NCBI GenBank assembly: GCA_963924555.1
Contig: OZ004582.1
Coordinates: 2,356,001-2,420,000 of the forward strand
DNA from: Crambe crambe
Lineage: Eukaryota > Porifera > Demospongiae > Poecilosclerida > Crambeidae
Reading direction: 5' to 3'
DNA: 64,000 bases
Below the pieces are notes generated by a model, which saw only the letters and a list, made by a program, of their open reading frames with translations, did not search any database and had not been told where the DNA came from. Positions 29,277-40,689 of the stretch are shown here, piece by piece. Each line of letters begins with the position of its first letter. Positions within the stretch are counted from its first letter, which is position 1. The position numbers and the translations under genes are program-made.

Positions 29277-31434
29277 GAAGGGCTGAGAACAAAAAGGGGA
29301 CAAGTAGCATTTTGATAATTTTGAGAAAATTGAGGTCAAAGTTTAAACACCAAATTTATCGCTTTTGGAAAGATCATAAATTTTCATTTTTTGCAGGTAT
29401 ATTTAATGGTTCATTGTGCTTCTAATTAAGCAATTTTCATTCTTGTAGCAGTCATCAGGCATACTTAATTCAAAAGTCAAAATACATATTATATAGAAAC
29501 TGATAATTTAAACAACCATAAACCAATTATTAATGATTGCTAGCTAGTCAACATTCGTCATCTTCATCATCCTGGTCATCAGATCCACTTGAGACTGGGT
29601 GATCTGCTAAAGAACTATAAAACTCTTGACAAGGTGGTGGAAAAAATGGAATCATTTTTTGAAGGTCGGCTATCTTTTTAGACTTAATTGGATGGCCACC
29701 AGCAATATCAGCAGGAGGAGGCAACTTTGAACGTCCCTTGAGAATACAAACCTTTTGCCACGGATCTTGAGTCGAGAAAGACGTCTTCATCCAATACTGG
29801 CCAGGGTGTGCAATAACCTTTCCACCATTAGCAGTGCTAATTAGGACAGGTTTATAAGATAAGCACTTTTTTCTCATAGTGAACTTTTTTGTTATCACCT
29901 TAAGATCAATGAAATTGTCTCCACACATTCTCTTAATACTGAACGGTTTAGTAGGACGAGCTTCTTTTATAACCTTCTCCCAATCAATTGGCAGATTTTT
30001 TTTTCTCAATAAGGGCAAAATCGCCATCACAGGGAAGGTAAGTATGTCGTCGGACCAAGTGTGTTCTTATTTTGTCCAAAACACGAATCAGAATAGCAAA
30101 GTTTTTTAACATTCGGGTTAATATCACCAAGATAATTAAGCAAGCACGATACTATTTCATTGGAACCCCTCCCAGCAATACATTCATTCCAAATGCACAT
30201 CATAGCAGAGTGATCGGAACAGACATGAATCCCAAAGTTATAAACCCACAGCTATCTAAGGTAAAACATTGAGCTATGAGTAAGGGTAGGAACTGGTAAA
30301 TTTTGTTCTAAGTCAAAAGTAATTACGAGAGATTCAGGGTCATCTTTAGTATGCTCAGTGTCTGAACGCAAAGACTGGTAGCCCTGGGATGCCTTCTCAT
30401 GATGTTCAGCTAGTTCTGCTTGAAATTTTTTCCTATCATCTGCTGACTCAGCTGCATCAATAGATACTTTTAACAGATCACACTTTTCACACGTGTCGCT
30501 ACGAGGATATCCGAAACCAAAGTTAAACTCTTCATTGAATATTTTCCGATACAAATATCCTTTGACTTGGGCTGCTTTCCATTACTGTTGACAGGGTCAT
30601 ACTCATACTTCTCTACATACTGTCGATACATTTGTGCTATACTTAATCCCTCTGGCAAATACTTACGCATCTTATTGTTAGAACGAGAGTAGTGGCTTTC
30701 CTGACTTGGAAAAGACAAAATATGTTCCCTGACTTGATCTTTTATTGATTCATCCACCCTATTAGGCCGATTATTATGTTTCCCCCGGCTATCACCTGAA
30801 AAAAGAACACCAGACACTAATTTTTCACAAATTTTTTCAACTCTGCATTTGCTAATGGCATGAATCTGTTGAAAAACAGTTTTGCAAACTTGAACTGAAG
30901 TTCCATTGAACATAATACAAAAAGGTACTTTTCCTAGGATTAAGCGCCTGTTTCTTCTTTTTTTGGGGAGAAGAGTGTTTGATTAAGCCAAACAAGTACT
31001 TGTTTTGTTCATCGTGATTAGAAAGCTTATAGAATCCCTTGAAAATACGCTTCCTCTCAGCTACATTTACCCTAGAGGGACAGCTAAACTTGCACTTACA
31101 AGATACTGGCACCAACTTCTTCTTGTTAACAGATTTTCCTTTGCCACAGTAGGTTTTATAACTCTTACCCCCATCTTTTGTTTTCTTCTGGACATTCTTG
31201 GTCCATTTTTCTTCATATCTTAACCTTTTCCTGATTCAGACTCACTAACACTAGTATACGTGTCCTCCATTATATCACTCACGTACGTTCTAAATAAAGC
31301 CCCCAGCAATATAATAGCGCGCGTGAAGCTACCAAATTTTGTTCGTGGATAGCTAAAGGGTAGATGTATGCTTCTTAGGTAAAAAATTGATTTGACCAGA
31401 ATGTCACTTATCCCCTTTTTGTTCTGGGCCCTTC
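29277..31434 (-). mobile_element. TIR DNA transposon 'GAAGGGC', copy 1, inserted in rns
   Basis: Ends GAAGGGCYSAGAACAAAAAG are inverted at 31434 and 29277, flanked by AATT on both sides (29273-29276, 31435-31438); uninterrupted rRNA would have one AATT. The size is 2158 bp. A degenerate transposase-like gene is on the minus strand: a Cys-rich start (MVPVSCKCKFSCPSRVN, 31115), HYSRSNNKMRKYLPEGLSIA, YRKIFNEEFNFGFGYPRSDT, CEKCD, a 29548-30030 block, and an acidic tail (GSDDQDDEDDEC). I recognise such proteins as abundant in cnidarians, sponges and insects but cannot name the superfamily with certainty. A 4-bp target duplication fits Sola1/Sola2; this is inference. A shorter copy lies at 50775-52405. 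Confidence 0.85.
29548..31115 (-). pseudogene. Transposase-like gene of the GAAGGGC element (copy 1)
   Basis: At least four frame segments: 31115-30852; 30913-30470 (RVDESIKDQVREHILSFPSQ); 30554-30252 (EEFNFGFGYPRSDTCEKCDL, ending ITFDLEQNLPVPTLTHSSMF); and 30030-29548 (PIDWEKVIKEARPTKPFSIK, GQYWMKTSFSTQDPWQK). The frame shift near 30545 and the breaks near 30250 and 30030 are shared with copy 2, so they predate both insertions or mark introns. Acidic residues of a possible DDE core could not be assigned. Confidence 0.65.
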
Positions 31435-32244
31435 AATTGAACCAATGAACCGCCAAATTTTTTAAATTTTAATCTTGCGATCGTAGTCTCCAGGCGGTTT
31501 CTTCTTGAGTTATCTTAGATCCCTAAAACTCCCTTAAAAAAATTCTAAAAATCACAAAAACAGAGTTTACAGTAAGGACTACCAGGGTTATATCCTGTTT
31601 GCTCCCCCTACTTTCGTATATCAGCTTAGGTTCTAACCAGTAAATCTACTATCTTTTCGGTATTCCAACTTATATCCACAAATTCCACTTCTCCATGAGC
31701 CATTCTTATTACCCTCTTAAAACCCCTTAATCATAAAACACATGATCTCACACCTACATACCCTTTACGCCTTTCGCGGTAAAAACTCCAGCCTAACGTA
31801 TAACCGCGTCTGCTGGCACGTGATTGGACAGCCGTCCGGGAACATCTCTGTGTCATACTTCCATACATTGCACAAAATTCGCTACTGCTGCCTCACTTAA
31901 GACTCCCCCTTTTTTCAATGGAAGCGTGGTCTCTCGACTGCGCATCTACACTTAGAGATTTACCCCCATCTCCCGTTAAGAAGATGAAACCCTCAATTTT
32001 ACACCAAAGATCCATCCAGTTATTTAACCAAATAAAGTAACCACTCGCCTCTCCCATAAGAAGAAACAAGAAGCTTACACCTCTAAAGCCTAATACGATC
32101 CCGAATCGTCTATTACACTATGCAGATCACCCCCTCTAGCATAAACGGCTGATAATAGGATACTCCTCACTTTTTCGGGTTCTCACCCAAACATGTATTA
32201 ACAACGCCCCTAATTTTATACCCTCCCCAAAATCAAAGGATTTG

Positions 32245-32316
32245 CCCAAAATAGGAGTCGAACCCATAACCTAAACATTTTCAGTGTTTCACTCTACCCA
32301 TTAAGTTATCTGGACT
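32245..32316 (-). tRNA. trnF: trnF(gaa)
   Basis: Anticodon arm AAACA-CTGAAAA-TGTTT; T-arm GGGTTCGACTCCT. Confidence 0.75.
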
Positions 32317-32329
32317 TTCAAACTTTAAT

Positions 32330-33030
32330 TATTCTTGACTCGTTACAAAACTTTCGATCCAATTCATATATTTCTCTAAAGAAACCCCCTCCACTACAAT
32401 AGGCATAAACGAATGATTCGCCCCACAAATCTCTGAACACTGTCCATAAAATACCCCCGGCCTTTTTTAAAAAAAACTTGTTTGATTTAACCGCCCTGGA
32501 ACCGCATCTATTTTTACATTTAAAGCTGAAGAATGTAATACATCACCCCCTGTCACTAACACCCTTACCTCCGTCTCTATCGGCACTATTATGAGTATTC
32601 GGATTATCAGTCGGTTAGTATAGAGTTTGATTCTTATATGATTCCTTCTTCGGAGTTAAGGAAGGGAGAGCTAAGGTTATTAGAGGTTGATAATAGATTA
32701 ATAAGACCAATACCATTGATGTCCTACCACTTTAATAGTTAAAGCCGGATCTATCACTTCATCCATCAAATACAATAACCTTAACGAAGGTAAAGCTATC
32801 AATATTAAAACTCCAGCAGGAACTAAAGTTGAAATAATCTCAATTAATGCTCCCTCAAATAAATATTTATTATAATACTTAGTCATTAACGCCCTCATCA
32901 ACATCCATACTATTAAAACTAAAACACTCATGATCTCATGATGCAATCTCAATAATTCCTCCGTACTAGCAACAGCCCCATCTTGAAACCCAATAGCTCA
33001 AGACTCCGGAATATCTTTAACCCAAATTAA
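32330..33030 (-). pseudogene. cox2: cox2, cytochrome c oxidase subunit II with internal inversion
   Basis: The N-terminal half reads [50 protein letters not shown]. The C-terminal half reads [20 protein letters not shown] and [20 protein letters not shown], with CuA-ligand Cys, Glu and His, ending near 32330. The middle (32591-32698) is inverted, and a run of T/A near 32468 adds bases. Cox2 carries the CuA centre of complex IV. It lies between nad5 and rns here, whereas I recall cox2 next to rnl and atp8 in the commonest demosponge order. Confidence 0.9.
32591..32698 (+). other. Micro-inversion inside cox2 (about 108 bp)
   Basis: The only strand-reversed coding stretch in the NUMT. On the plus strand it reads [20 protein letters not shown] and then [16 protein letters not shown], the segment that belongs between WYWSY and VPIET on the minus strand. 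The codon frame fits at both ends. TTAT/ATAA occurs at the two junctions. Confidence 0.9.
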
Positions 33031-33031
33031 A

Positions 33032-33104
33032 ATTGGAATTTATCGGACTCGAACCAACACCGCAGTTATGCAAAAACCACACTCTACCAATTAAGCTAAA
33101 ATAC
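33032..33104 (-). tRNA. trnA: trnA(ugc)
   Basis: Loop TTTGCAT in a wobble stem TGGTT/AACTG; T-arm TGGTTCGAGTCC. Confidence 0.65.
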
Positions 33105-33109
33105 CCAAC

Positions 33110-35116
33110 AATTCCCAACTCCTTATAATTTTACTTCTCTTCAAAACCCCATCAAAAAGATTATTAAATGAACATAAAACTACAATTAAAACATAATTAA
33201 ACACCATTCCTGATTGAAAACCACTTATCCCCTGAGCCAATCTTATTAATATCTCAGACACCCCTTGGGCCCTATTACTTCCAATAAACCACGATCAATC
33301 ACCCGATAAGTCACCACATGCGCAAAATTCAAAATATTATAAACCACAAAATGATTCACAACATAATTAAACTGTCAAGCCGAATAAAAAAATATATAAA
33401 CTCCTTCATTCCTATTCTTCGATCATTGACCAAATGTTATCTTAATCCAATCCCCATATTCCACAGCTAATAATACCCCTAACCCACTTAATCATAAAGG
33501 AATTAACTTAACACCAGATATCAGAGCCGCCGGAAGCAATTTTGAGGTGGTCAGGATGAATATGCGCGCGCAAGCGCGCTGAAAATTTTTACTGACCACG
33601 CCCACTTTATAACCACACCCACCTATATTAACGGTTGAACACGTGGGCAATTTTTTAATGTTGACGACCATTACCAATATTGTTCGATCGACGAGTGGTC
33701 CGGTTTTGGCCTGACCAGCCGGAGCGGTTCCAGCGGCCCTGGATATCACCGGAGGAAGCACACTTGATAACATTAATTCTTTCCCCCTATAACCCACAAA
33801 TATTGCCCCCAAACTAAAAAAAAAACAAAGGAACAGTGATATACCCCTCAGACTCTTGCACTCTCATTCATGCCCCCCCTTCTCAAATTAGGGCTAGTCA
33901 TAAATGTCAAAAGAAAAACTACCTAATCAATACGCAAATACCACATAATACTTTTCATAAGTCAATTCCAAGATCAAATCTTTTGAATAAAACCCACTTA
34001 AATACGGAAACCCCATTAAAGACAAAGAACCTATTAAAACCCCCACATAAGTCAAAGGAAGAAACATTCTCAATCCCCCCATCTTACGCATATCCTGTTC
34101 ATCTCCAACCGCGTGTATTATAGAACCCGCACTTAAAAACAATAAAGCTTTAAAAAACGCATGATTCACTAAATGAAATAAACTCACAGAATAATTGGAT
34201 AAACCACAAATCATTACCATATAACCTAGCTGACTACAAGTCGAATAAGCCACAACTTTCTTCAAATCCAATTGAACCACCCCCACCGTAGCCGCAAAAA
34301 AAGCTGTTAAAGCCCCCACCACAGTCATAATAGTTAACACTAAAGGCGACCCTTCAAAAAAAGGCCCTGACCTTATAATTAAAAACACCCCTGCAGTCAC
34401 CATCGTAGCCGCATGTATCAAAGCAGACACCGGTGTTGGCCCTTCCATAGCATCCGGTAATCAACTATGCAACCCAAATTGAGCCGATTTTCCTACCGCC
34501 CCCACAAATAATAATAAACTAATCAAAGTTAAACTCTCTCTATCTAACCAATCATTTAAACTTAAAACCTCAAAAAGAGTAGAAAACTCTAAAGCACCAA
34601 ACTCTTTCACCATCAAAAGCATTGCTAAAATTAATCCAATATCCCCCACCCTATTTATCAACATGGCCTTCATCGCCGCTTGATTCGCTTTTATCCGAGT
34701 TAACCAAAAATTTATCAAAAGATAAGAACATAATCCTACCCCCTCTCAACCTATAAATACATAATTATCACTCGTCACTAACACTATCATTAAAAAAGTA
34801 AATAACGATAAATAAGACATAAACCGAGGAACATGAGGGTCCCCCGACATATACCCAATCGAATAACCGCCGTTAAACTATCAAATTGAAACCCAAAAAA
34901 AGTAGTCAACAACTCCGAATCAAATCACCTACCTAACTTCACATAAGTCACAGAAGAATTTAATACTGCCTCATAAAAAATCTCACAAGACACTACCAAA
35001 CTCACCATTACCAAACTCGAAGTCAATATCCCCGCCCCTTTAGTCCCCAATTTTCTCCCAAATAATCCCGATATTATTGCACTTAATAAAGGCAAAAGCA
35101 AAACTAATATATACAT
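33110..35116 (-). pseudogene. nad5: nad5, NADH dehydrogenase subunit 5 (interrupted)
   Basis: From ATG 35116 (MYILVLLLPLLSAIISGLFG). Landmarks are [60 protein letters not shown] and [21 protein letters not shown] short deletion near 34862 removes about 15-20 codons, and a 231-bp MITE interrupts the 3' part at 33517-33747. Complex I proton-pumping subunit. Confidence 0.9.
33517..33747. mobile_element. MITE inserted in nad5 of the NUMT
   Basis: 231 bp with terminal inverted repeats GATATCAGAGCCGCCGGAA and GATATCCAGGGCCGCTGGAA (minus strand at the right end). GC-rich interior with GCGCGCAAGCGCGC, unlike the surrounding mtDNA. The nad5 reading LSS...GVKLIPL resumes across it. Possible 3-bp duplication GGT. 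It is a second independent nuclear insertion into the NUMT. Confidence 0.8.
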
Positions 35117-35131
35117 TCCCCCTTATCACTC

Positions 35132-35990
35132 TTATAAAGAGATAAAACTCATCGACATATATAAACTCGCCCCCGCATCATGAACCACCTCTAACACCCA
35201 ATTAGGCGAAATCATTAAAAACAACACCATAAACAATACTACCCCCAAAATCACCGACTTCCTTAAATTCACCACTTTCAATTTCTTCAAAATCTTTTGC
35301 CAAATTAAATCCCCATAATTAGGAAAATAAATCCATTGAACCACTCTCACATAATACACCCCCGCAATCACCGAAAATATCACTATAATCACACAAATCA
35401 AATAATAACTACTAGATACCCCCGATAACAAAACTAACCATTTACCTAAAAACCCCGATAACGGAGGAATCCCCGCAGTTGAAAAAAACGTTAAACCTAA
35501 TGTTACCCCCAAAACAGCATTCTCCCTAGATAAACCAGCCACCTCTATTATTAAAGCCCGAGTCCATCCTAAAGATAACAAAACTGAAAACCCACATATC
35601 GACATTAACGCATAAATCAAAACATAAACCAAACTAGCCTCAACACTTTCAAAAGACCCCAAAGCCACCCCAAAACACAAAAACCCCATATGCCCTACCC
35701 CACTATAAGCCAATAAACGCTTCATCTTCACTTGATTTAAAGCCCCTATCGCCCCAACAATTATTGATAAAACCCCACTACATAAAAGAACACTACTCAC
35801 TAAACCCACCTGAACTAAAACCGAAAATACTGCTGCTAATAAAGCTGTCGTTATCGTAGGAGCCCCTTCATAAACATCTGGAGCCCACATATGAAAAGGA
35901 GCCCCAGATAATTTAAACAATAACGAAACTGTTATCAATACCTTCCCCACATGTATAATATGACACACATAATTATTATACTTACAGCTA
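35132..35990 (-). pseudogene. nad2: nad2, NADH dehydrogenase subunit 2, C-terminal part
   Basis: About 280 codons open to the stop at 35132: LLFKLSGAPFHMWAPDVYEG, MKRLLAYSGVGHMGFLCFGV, AGIPPLSGFLGKWLVLLSGV. The N-terminal third is absent; sequence changes to RecQ-like nuclear DNA near 35990-36010, so this is the other end of the transferred mtDNA. Confidence 0.95.
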
Positions 35991-36009
35991 AACCCTTTGA
36001 TTTAGAAAA

Positions 36010-36310
36010 GGAGAAAAATATATTAGTGCGAGATGGTAACTGGTGACTTCAGATGGAGAGACTCTTCAATATCTTTGGCCACCAGTGGTGGAGCAGATGC
36101 TGATAATGCCATGAAAGGTGCATTAGTAAGTGCTCTCAAACCACCAATGGTCCGGAATGATGTTCTAACCATTCAGGAATGCAGTGAGCCTCATCAACAG
36201 CAACTGAAGATAAAATGCTCCTTAAAAAATGGTGCCTGAAAAATGTTTCTCCAAGGAGAATGAACCACTATCTCAGGTGATACAAAGACTACAAAATTTA
36301 ATAATTAGTA
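36010..36310 (-). pseudogene. RecQ-like helicase exon with DEAH motif (frameshifted)
   Basis: The minus strand reads SPEIVVHSPWRNIFQAPFF, then (frame change) VAVDEAHCIPEW, helicase motif II, and (another change) FRTIGGLRALTNAPFMALSA, motif III. The order and spacing match RecQ-family helicases. At least two indels kill the exon. It directly abuts the right end of the NUMT. Confidence 0.85.
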
Positions 36311-36448
36311 TCCACAGTGACATGCATGCACATTAGGGAAGTACTAGCACTACTGCCAATATGAATAGCAGTGATACCAATCTCTCGAAGGAACATACCT
36401 GTATCAACAATATAATTCTACACTCCTAGCTAGGTGTAGTGCATACTT

Positions 36449-36730
36449 GTTGTTCTATCAAGCCATTCAATGGACTTATGATTACGCCAATGGCTTCATC
36501 ACTCTTGCTGAGAGGACCCAGGAACATGCATAAGCTCTTGCCAGATCCTGTAGCCATGCGCACAAAGACATCATGACCATGCAAAATAGCAAGAGATGCC
36601 TCCTTTTGTCCAGAACGAAAGGTTGAATATCCGAAATATTTGAGGAGCACTTCCTGCAACTTCAAATGGCAAGAACAGGATATGCCCTCTCCACGGCAAC
36701 TGTGTACATGGCTATCACACATGATCATGG
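36449..36730 (-). pseudogene. RecQ-like helicase exon with Walker A
   Basis: Open for about 94 codons: LLKYFGYSTFRSGQKEASLA (the Q-motif region) and VRMATGSGKSLCMFLGPLSK with the Walker A lysine, then SPLNGLIEQQ before a GTATGC donor at 36448. It is the upstream neighbour of the DEAH exon and on the same strand. The missing middle and C-terminal parts would lie where the NUMT and LTR elements now are; a C-terminal exon is at 2731-3266. Confidence 0.85.
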
Positions 36731-37619
36731 GTACAAACCAGAGTTAACCATTATAGATAACCTGACCATGCACGTATACCACTAATTTTTTTTAAAATTT
36801 AGTGCCATAGCGCACGAAAAGGAGACAGCAGGGCATGCACGCTAACTAGCACATAGCCAGCTAGTTATTGAGACAGTTATATATCTAGCTAGCTAGCCTT
36901 AGCTTAAACTGACCTTCTGGAGGGATTATCAGCAGTCCACGAGTATCAGTGACAGTTTATCCAGGATTGTTTCAAGCAGGATCCACTACTACCCGGGAGA
37001 ATGGCACCTAGCGCGCGACGTGCGCTTCTTCTAATGCGTGGGCGATTTTTGACGTCACCATTTATTGTCATGGTGCGGTTTGCATTATGCCCTCTAGCAA
37101 TTTATTTGCTTCTACCCTCATGTGATAAATTTTACCAGGCCTTCCTCTCTCTTTTTTTCTTCTTCTTCTTCTTTTCCTCCCGCGCGATACTTTACCTTTT
37201 TCTTCGTGAGAGATTCTTCGTGAAAGACTATACCAGTGAGAGAGGAAGGCCTGGGAACGAGGCTAGCCCAAACCTCCAAAGGAGTTTTGGGGCTTGCTGC
37301 ATTAACCAAGACTTGAGCGGGGTCGGGGCAGGCGCCTCTGGGTGCGAATGCTCACAAGGCCAGCTGTTCTACCTTGTGCAGCTGAAGTTTGTGAGTTAGC
37401 AAGTGCCCCACCCCTTGTTGACGGTAGCTTTGGAGTGGGGGTGTACAGAGGGAAATAGTGGGGGGCACTCCCCCTCTTCCGGTAGGACAAAAATTTCTGG
37501 GAAGGGCAGATCCCTCCCCGTCAGCAAGTCAGCAGGAGTCCTACCGTGATGGTCTGGGTAGAGATAGCAGATGTAGGGGGATAGCATAATAGAACAAAAG
37601 TATTGTTGTTTTTTTTTTT

Positions 37620-37740
37620 TTTGAACATTGTCCTGTCTTCTGTGTAGATGTAGGAATAGGGCCAGGACTTGTGAGAACCTGTAGAGTAAGTGTAGAAGAG
37701 AAAGAAGAGTTTTTAGTTCATACAGTCTTATGACTCTCTG
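37620..37740 (+). repeat. Dispersed repeat R1, copy 2
   Basis: Shares GAACATTGTCCTGTCTTCTG, GAGAACCTGTAGAGTAAG and GTAGAAGAGAAAGAAGAG with 1735-1850, including the downstream CAGTCTTATGAC. Confidence 0.75.
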
Positions 37741-37859
37741 ATAGAGTACTAACCTGATATATTATCCAATAAAAGTATATCATAATAATCACACCTGTCC
37801 AGCATTATAGTGCCAGTACAGTTCCAGACAGTATATTGAACCTTGGGTGGGGGGCTTTT

Positions 37860-37885
37860 TGCCTCGGCACTGAAGTGCCGAGGCA
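37860..37885. repeat. Perfect 26-bp palindrome
   Basis: TGCCTCGGCACT-GA-AGTGCCGAGGCA: 12-bp perfect arms with a 2-bp centre. One arm (GAAGTGCCGAGGCA) recurs near 38357. The 480 bp between may be an element bracketed by this motif. Confidence 0.8.
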
Positions 37886-39112
37886 CAGTGCTGGAGGCGA
37901 CTAGCTATGCATGGTGGTACGTTTCACACGCACACGCAATGATGCACGATGATGCATATCGAGCACGTGCATTAATCTCTAGAGCTAGCTAGCTAGCTAG
38001 ACACAAGCTTTACTAGCTAGACAAACAGACAGACTTAGACTCAGGCTCGCAATCACTACGCCAGTAATTCTACACCGCGAAGGTAGTGCTGATGCTTCTT
38101 GGCCATCTTTGCCAACAAATCAAGCACATATCCAGAGAACTGACTAAAACAAGAACTAGTGAAGTGATCATTTGAAGTGCCAAAGAGAGAGAGAGCCATC
38201 CAGTACACATACTTCAATCAAACTATGCGTGAGAATAACCATTCAAAGCGGCAGTTTGAAAGCAATGAACAGCAAGAATACAAGCTGTGGTAAATACTAA
38301 CCTTACTACAATAAGCCAGTGCGCATAATTTAGAATGTTTAATAAAAAGATTGCATTGAAGTGCCGAGGCATTCCTAGTCTTTTAAAAGATTAACTTGTT
38401 AATCCAGTAGCAGCATTGATTCAGCCATTATTTGATATCTTCTGGTGGTGAAGATAGAGCCATCGCAGGAGGTTTGCATTCCTCGACAAAATCGGATGAA
38501 TTCATTCATCTACAATGGAGATAGTTATTAGCTATGCTACTATAATAATAGTGGAATTGTGAGCATCCAACATTAAACTGAATCCACAAAAACCAGGGAC
38601 GTGCTTACATAAAATTGAGTAAGTTATATCAGTGGGATTGTCATAATCGAACAGAATTTTTGCTGGTCATTGCTTTCCTGCAGTAAGCAAGGAAATCAGA
38701 AGAGGGTGTGTTTTTTGAACCGAATGCCTTTCCAGCAAATTTTCTGTAGCATGGTATGGAAATTGTTCCTGTGCTTCTTTCCAGGTCTTTAATCCAGTCT
38801 GCTTTACTTCATACCATATCCTTTATTTTTTTACATTCTAATGGCAACTTCTTAATTCGTAATCACTTTATCAAGTAGCTGTCCAACTAACTCATCTGAG
38901 AGTCCTCTGAGACCCTTAAAGTGGAAAGAAGCACATTCCAGTCTCCCAGACAAGAGACCCTTTGTTTGGTCTTAGGAATTTTGCAAAGCTTTCTGGCTTC
39001 AAACAATTAGTAAATGTGAGTGATTCGGCTGTTTAAGCCAGCAAGAAAGAATACCAGGTTTTCTTTTCACACAATTATGCTTAAGAGAGTCTCTTCACAA
39101 GATTTTCTCCAC

Positions 39113-39970
39113 TCAGTAGTACGCTCTGGAGTTGGTCCATCCAGAGGTACCTTCTGTAATGTATACAGTCTGATACGACTCAACTGAATCTGTAATAATA
39201 ACAGCTTGTATTAGTGGAGCAACATTGCTTGTGGGGTTATTCAGCATTTCATCTTTTAGTGCCTTTACATACTTCAGATTAGGATCATGGACAAGACGTG
39301 ATGCATGTGGTTCAATTAAACATTTAACTGGAATATTGAAGAGACCTGTGAAAAATAACATTTAACTGGAATATTGAAGAGACCTGTGAAAAGTTTTAAA
39401 GCCTGCACAGAACTATTGGAAGTCCTACCCTTGCATGGGACTATAGGATAGGATGGACATGATATGGAAAGTCTTATGGACCGTCTCTGGGATATGTAGG
39501 ACTGTTGCATGTACAACACTCGTAAAATATCTGGTTGATACTCTTACAGTGGAACCTTTATATAAAGGACCAAAATCACCCACTTAGCATAATGACTAAC
39601 ATTAAAGGTTCTGATTTTAGACCTCCCTAATACGTATGCAGCAATTAGATTTGTTGGAAGTTTGAGGTGTGTATACACCAGTTATAATATGGTTGTATGT
39701 GTTGCTTCCATTGATCCACAAATTGCTTGGCAGAATTAACATGCTTGAAAATCATGCTTAAAGCATTCCTTCTGAAATTAAATCTGGCTAGCCTCAGTGG
39801 TTTTGGCTGATGCAAACCACAGGCTTTGAACTGCACTACGGGACAAGTCACTGTTAGTAGTCGAATATAAAGGGTATAATACTTACTACAACATAGTCTT
39901 TTCCATCATGAGTGTATGGCCTCATATCATGGACCCACTCGATGTCTGGGCGTGTTCCTTCTTTGAACTT
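39113..39970 (-). pseudogene. Unrecognised multi-exon gene fragment
   Basis: Three exon-like blocks: near 39955-39893 (GTRPDIEWVHDMRPYTHDGK, followed by a GTAAG donor-like site), 39851-39645 (VQFKACGLHQPKPLRLARFN) and 39519-39113 (LFNIPVKCLIEPHASRLVHD). A 43-bp tandem duplication around AACTGGAATATTGAAGAGAC (39318-39395) sits in the last block. I do not recognise the protein. 38386-39112 upstream on the plus strand has only stop-ridden remnants, perhaps of the same gene. Confidence 0.35.
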
Positions 39971-40000
39971 TTAGCTGTTGGTTATTATATATAATATTAT

Positions 40001-40025
40001 GTGACCCGCTCTGGGAAAACCCGGC
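40001..40025 (+). repeat. Single terminus of the TGTGACCGGCTCT MITE family
   Basis: TGTGACCCGCTCTGGGAAAA matches the ends of the MITE at 4059-4512. No partner end was found nearby. Confidence 0.6.
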
Positions 40026-40440
40026 AGTCAGGCTGGGAAAATAAAATTTGTAGTTTCTCAGGCTTTTTTTTGTCAAAAAGCATCTGAAGCGCCAGGAGAG
40101 GAGAGACAGCTTCTCTCTGATTCTAGTTCAAAACCCCGCCCACTCACTTTTTAGTAGTAAACGGGCGTGACCGGATGATGGTTCACGTTGCTTTTTCTCT
40201 AGAAAATTGATCATTACTGTTGATTTCATTTCCCTTCGAATGAGCGTGCGGCCGGCCGGCCATGGGCGCCGAGCGGGCCGGGATCCCATGAGCATAACGT
40301 GACTTGTACAATAGCCAGCCCTAGTCTTTGGGACGTTCACTACCGATCAATGGTGAAGGCAGTCTTGATGTAGGTGCCTTTCATATTCGTGAGACTGAGG
40401 AGCCCAGTATGGTTCATGCAATCTTTATTTTATGTTTATA

Positions 40441-40681
40441 GGACTTGCCTGAAGCATATGTAGCTGAAGACAAGCTGCAAAGTCAACCATCTCAGGTACG
40501 TCGGGACGTAACACCTCAAAAACACTATTCACTTAAGATTATCAATCGTCGACTGCCTGGTGTGGGATATGTGATAGAAAGTTTTGAAACTGGTATTTTC
40601 AGTACCAAGGATGAAGTAAAGGACAAAATAATGCACATGATCAAATGCCGATTGTATCATGATCTTGAAGGAAATATTTAA
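40441..40681 (+). pseudogene. Unrecognised exon-like ORF
   Basis: An AG acceptor-like site (TTTATAG) precedes DLPEAYVAEDKLQSQPSQVR, then HYSLKIINRRLPGVGYVIES and DEVKDKIMHMIKCR. About 78 codons, ending in sequence that overlaps the transposase C-terminus. I recognise no domain. Confidence 0.3.
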
Positions 40682-40689
40682 TTGAACTA

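Larger units (their letters stand above)
28680..32235 (-). rRNA. rns: rns, mitochondrial small-subunit rRNA, interrupted by a transposon
   Basis: 5' part 32235-31439 and 3' part 29272-28680, about 1.4 kb in total. Conserved sites: the decoding-region rc ACGGGCGATTTGTACG near 28885, the block GGAGCGTGTGATTTAATCCG (minus strand, near 29245), and the 530-loop region. The 2158-bp TIR element sits just upstream of the GGAGC block, a position conserved in all SSU rRNAs, so this copy cannot be functional. Confidence 0.9.
36731..38385. other. No gene seen; repeat fragments
   Basis: Contains repeat R1 copy 2 (37620-37740), a T-rich tract (37606-37622) and a palindrome at 37860-37885. The open frames at 37001-37590 have no recognisable motif and overlap each other on both strands. 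Confidence 0.5.

Noticed and set aside
33492-33812. Long ORF across the nad5 insertion as a novel protein
   Set aside because: It is a read-through of nad5 codons into a MITE; both borders carry the MITE inverted repeats.
36010-36730. Functional RecQ helicase gene
   Set aside because: At least two frame changes in the DEAH exon, a nonsense codon in the C-terminal exon, and 33 kb of insertions in between.
37001-37590. Overlapping ORFs of 60-132 codons on both strands
   Set aside because: No motif, no splice context, and low-complexity stretches (Phe-rich from a T/C run); likely chance.
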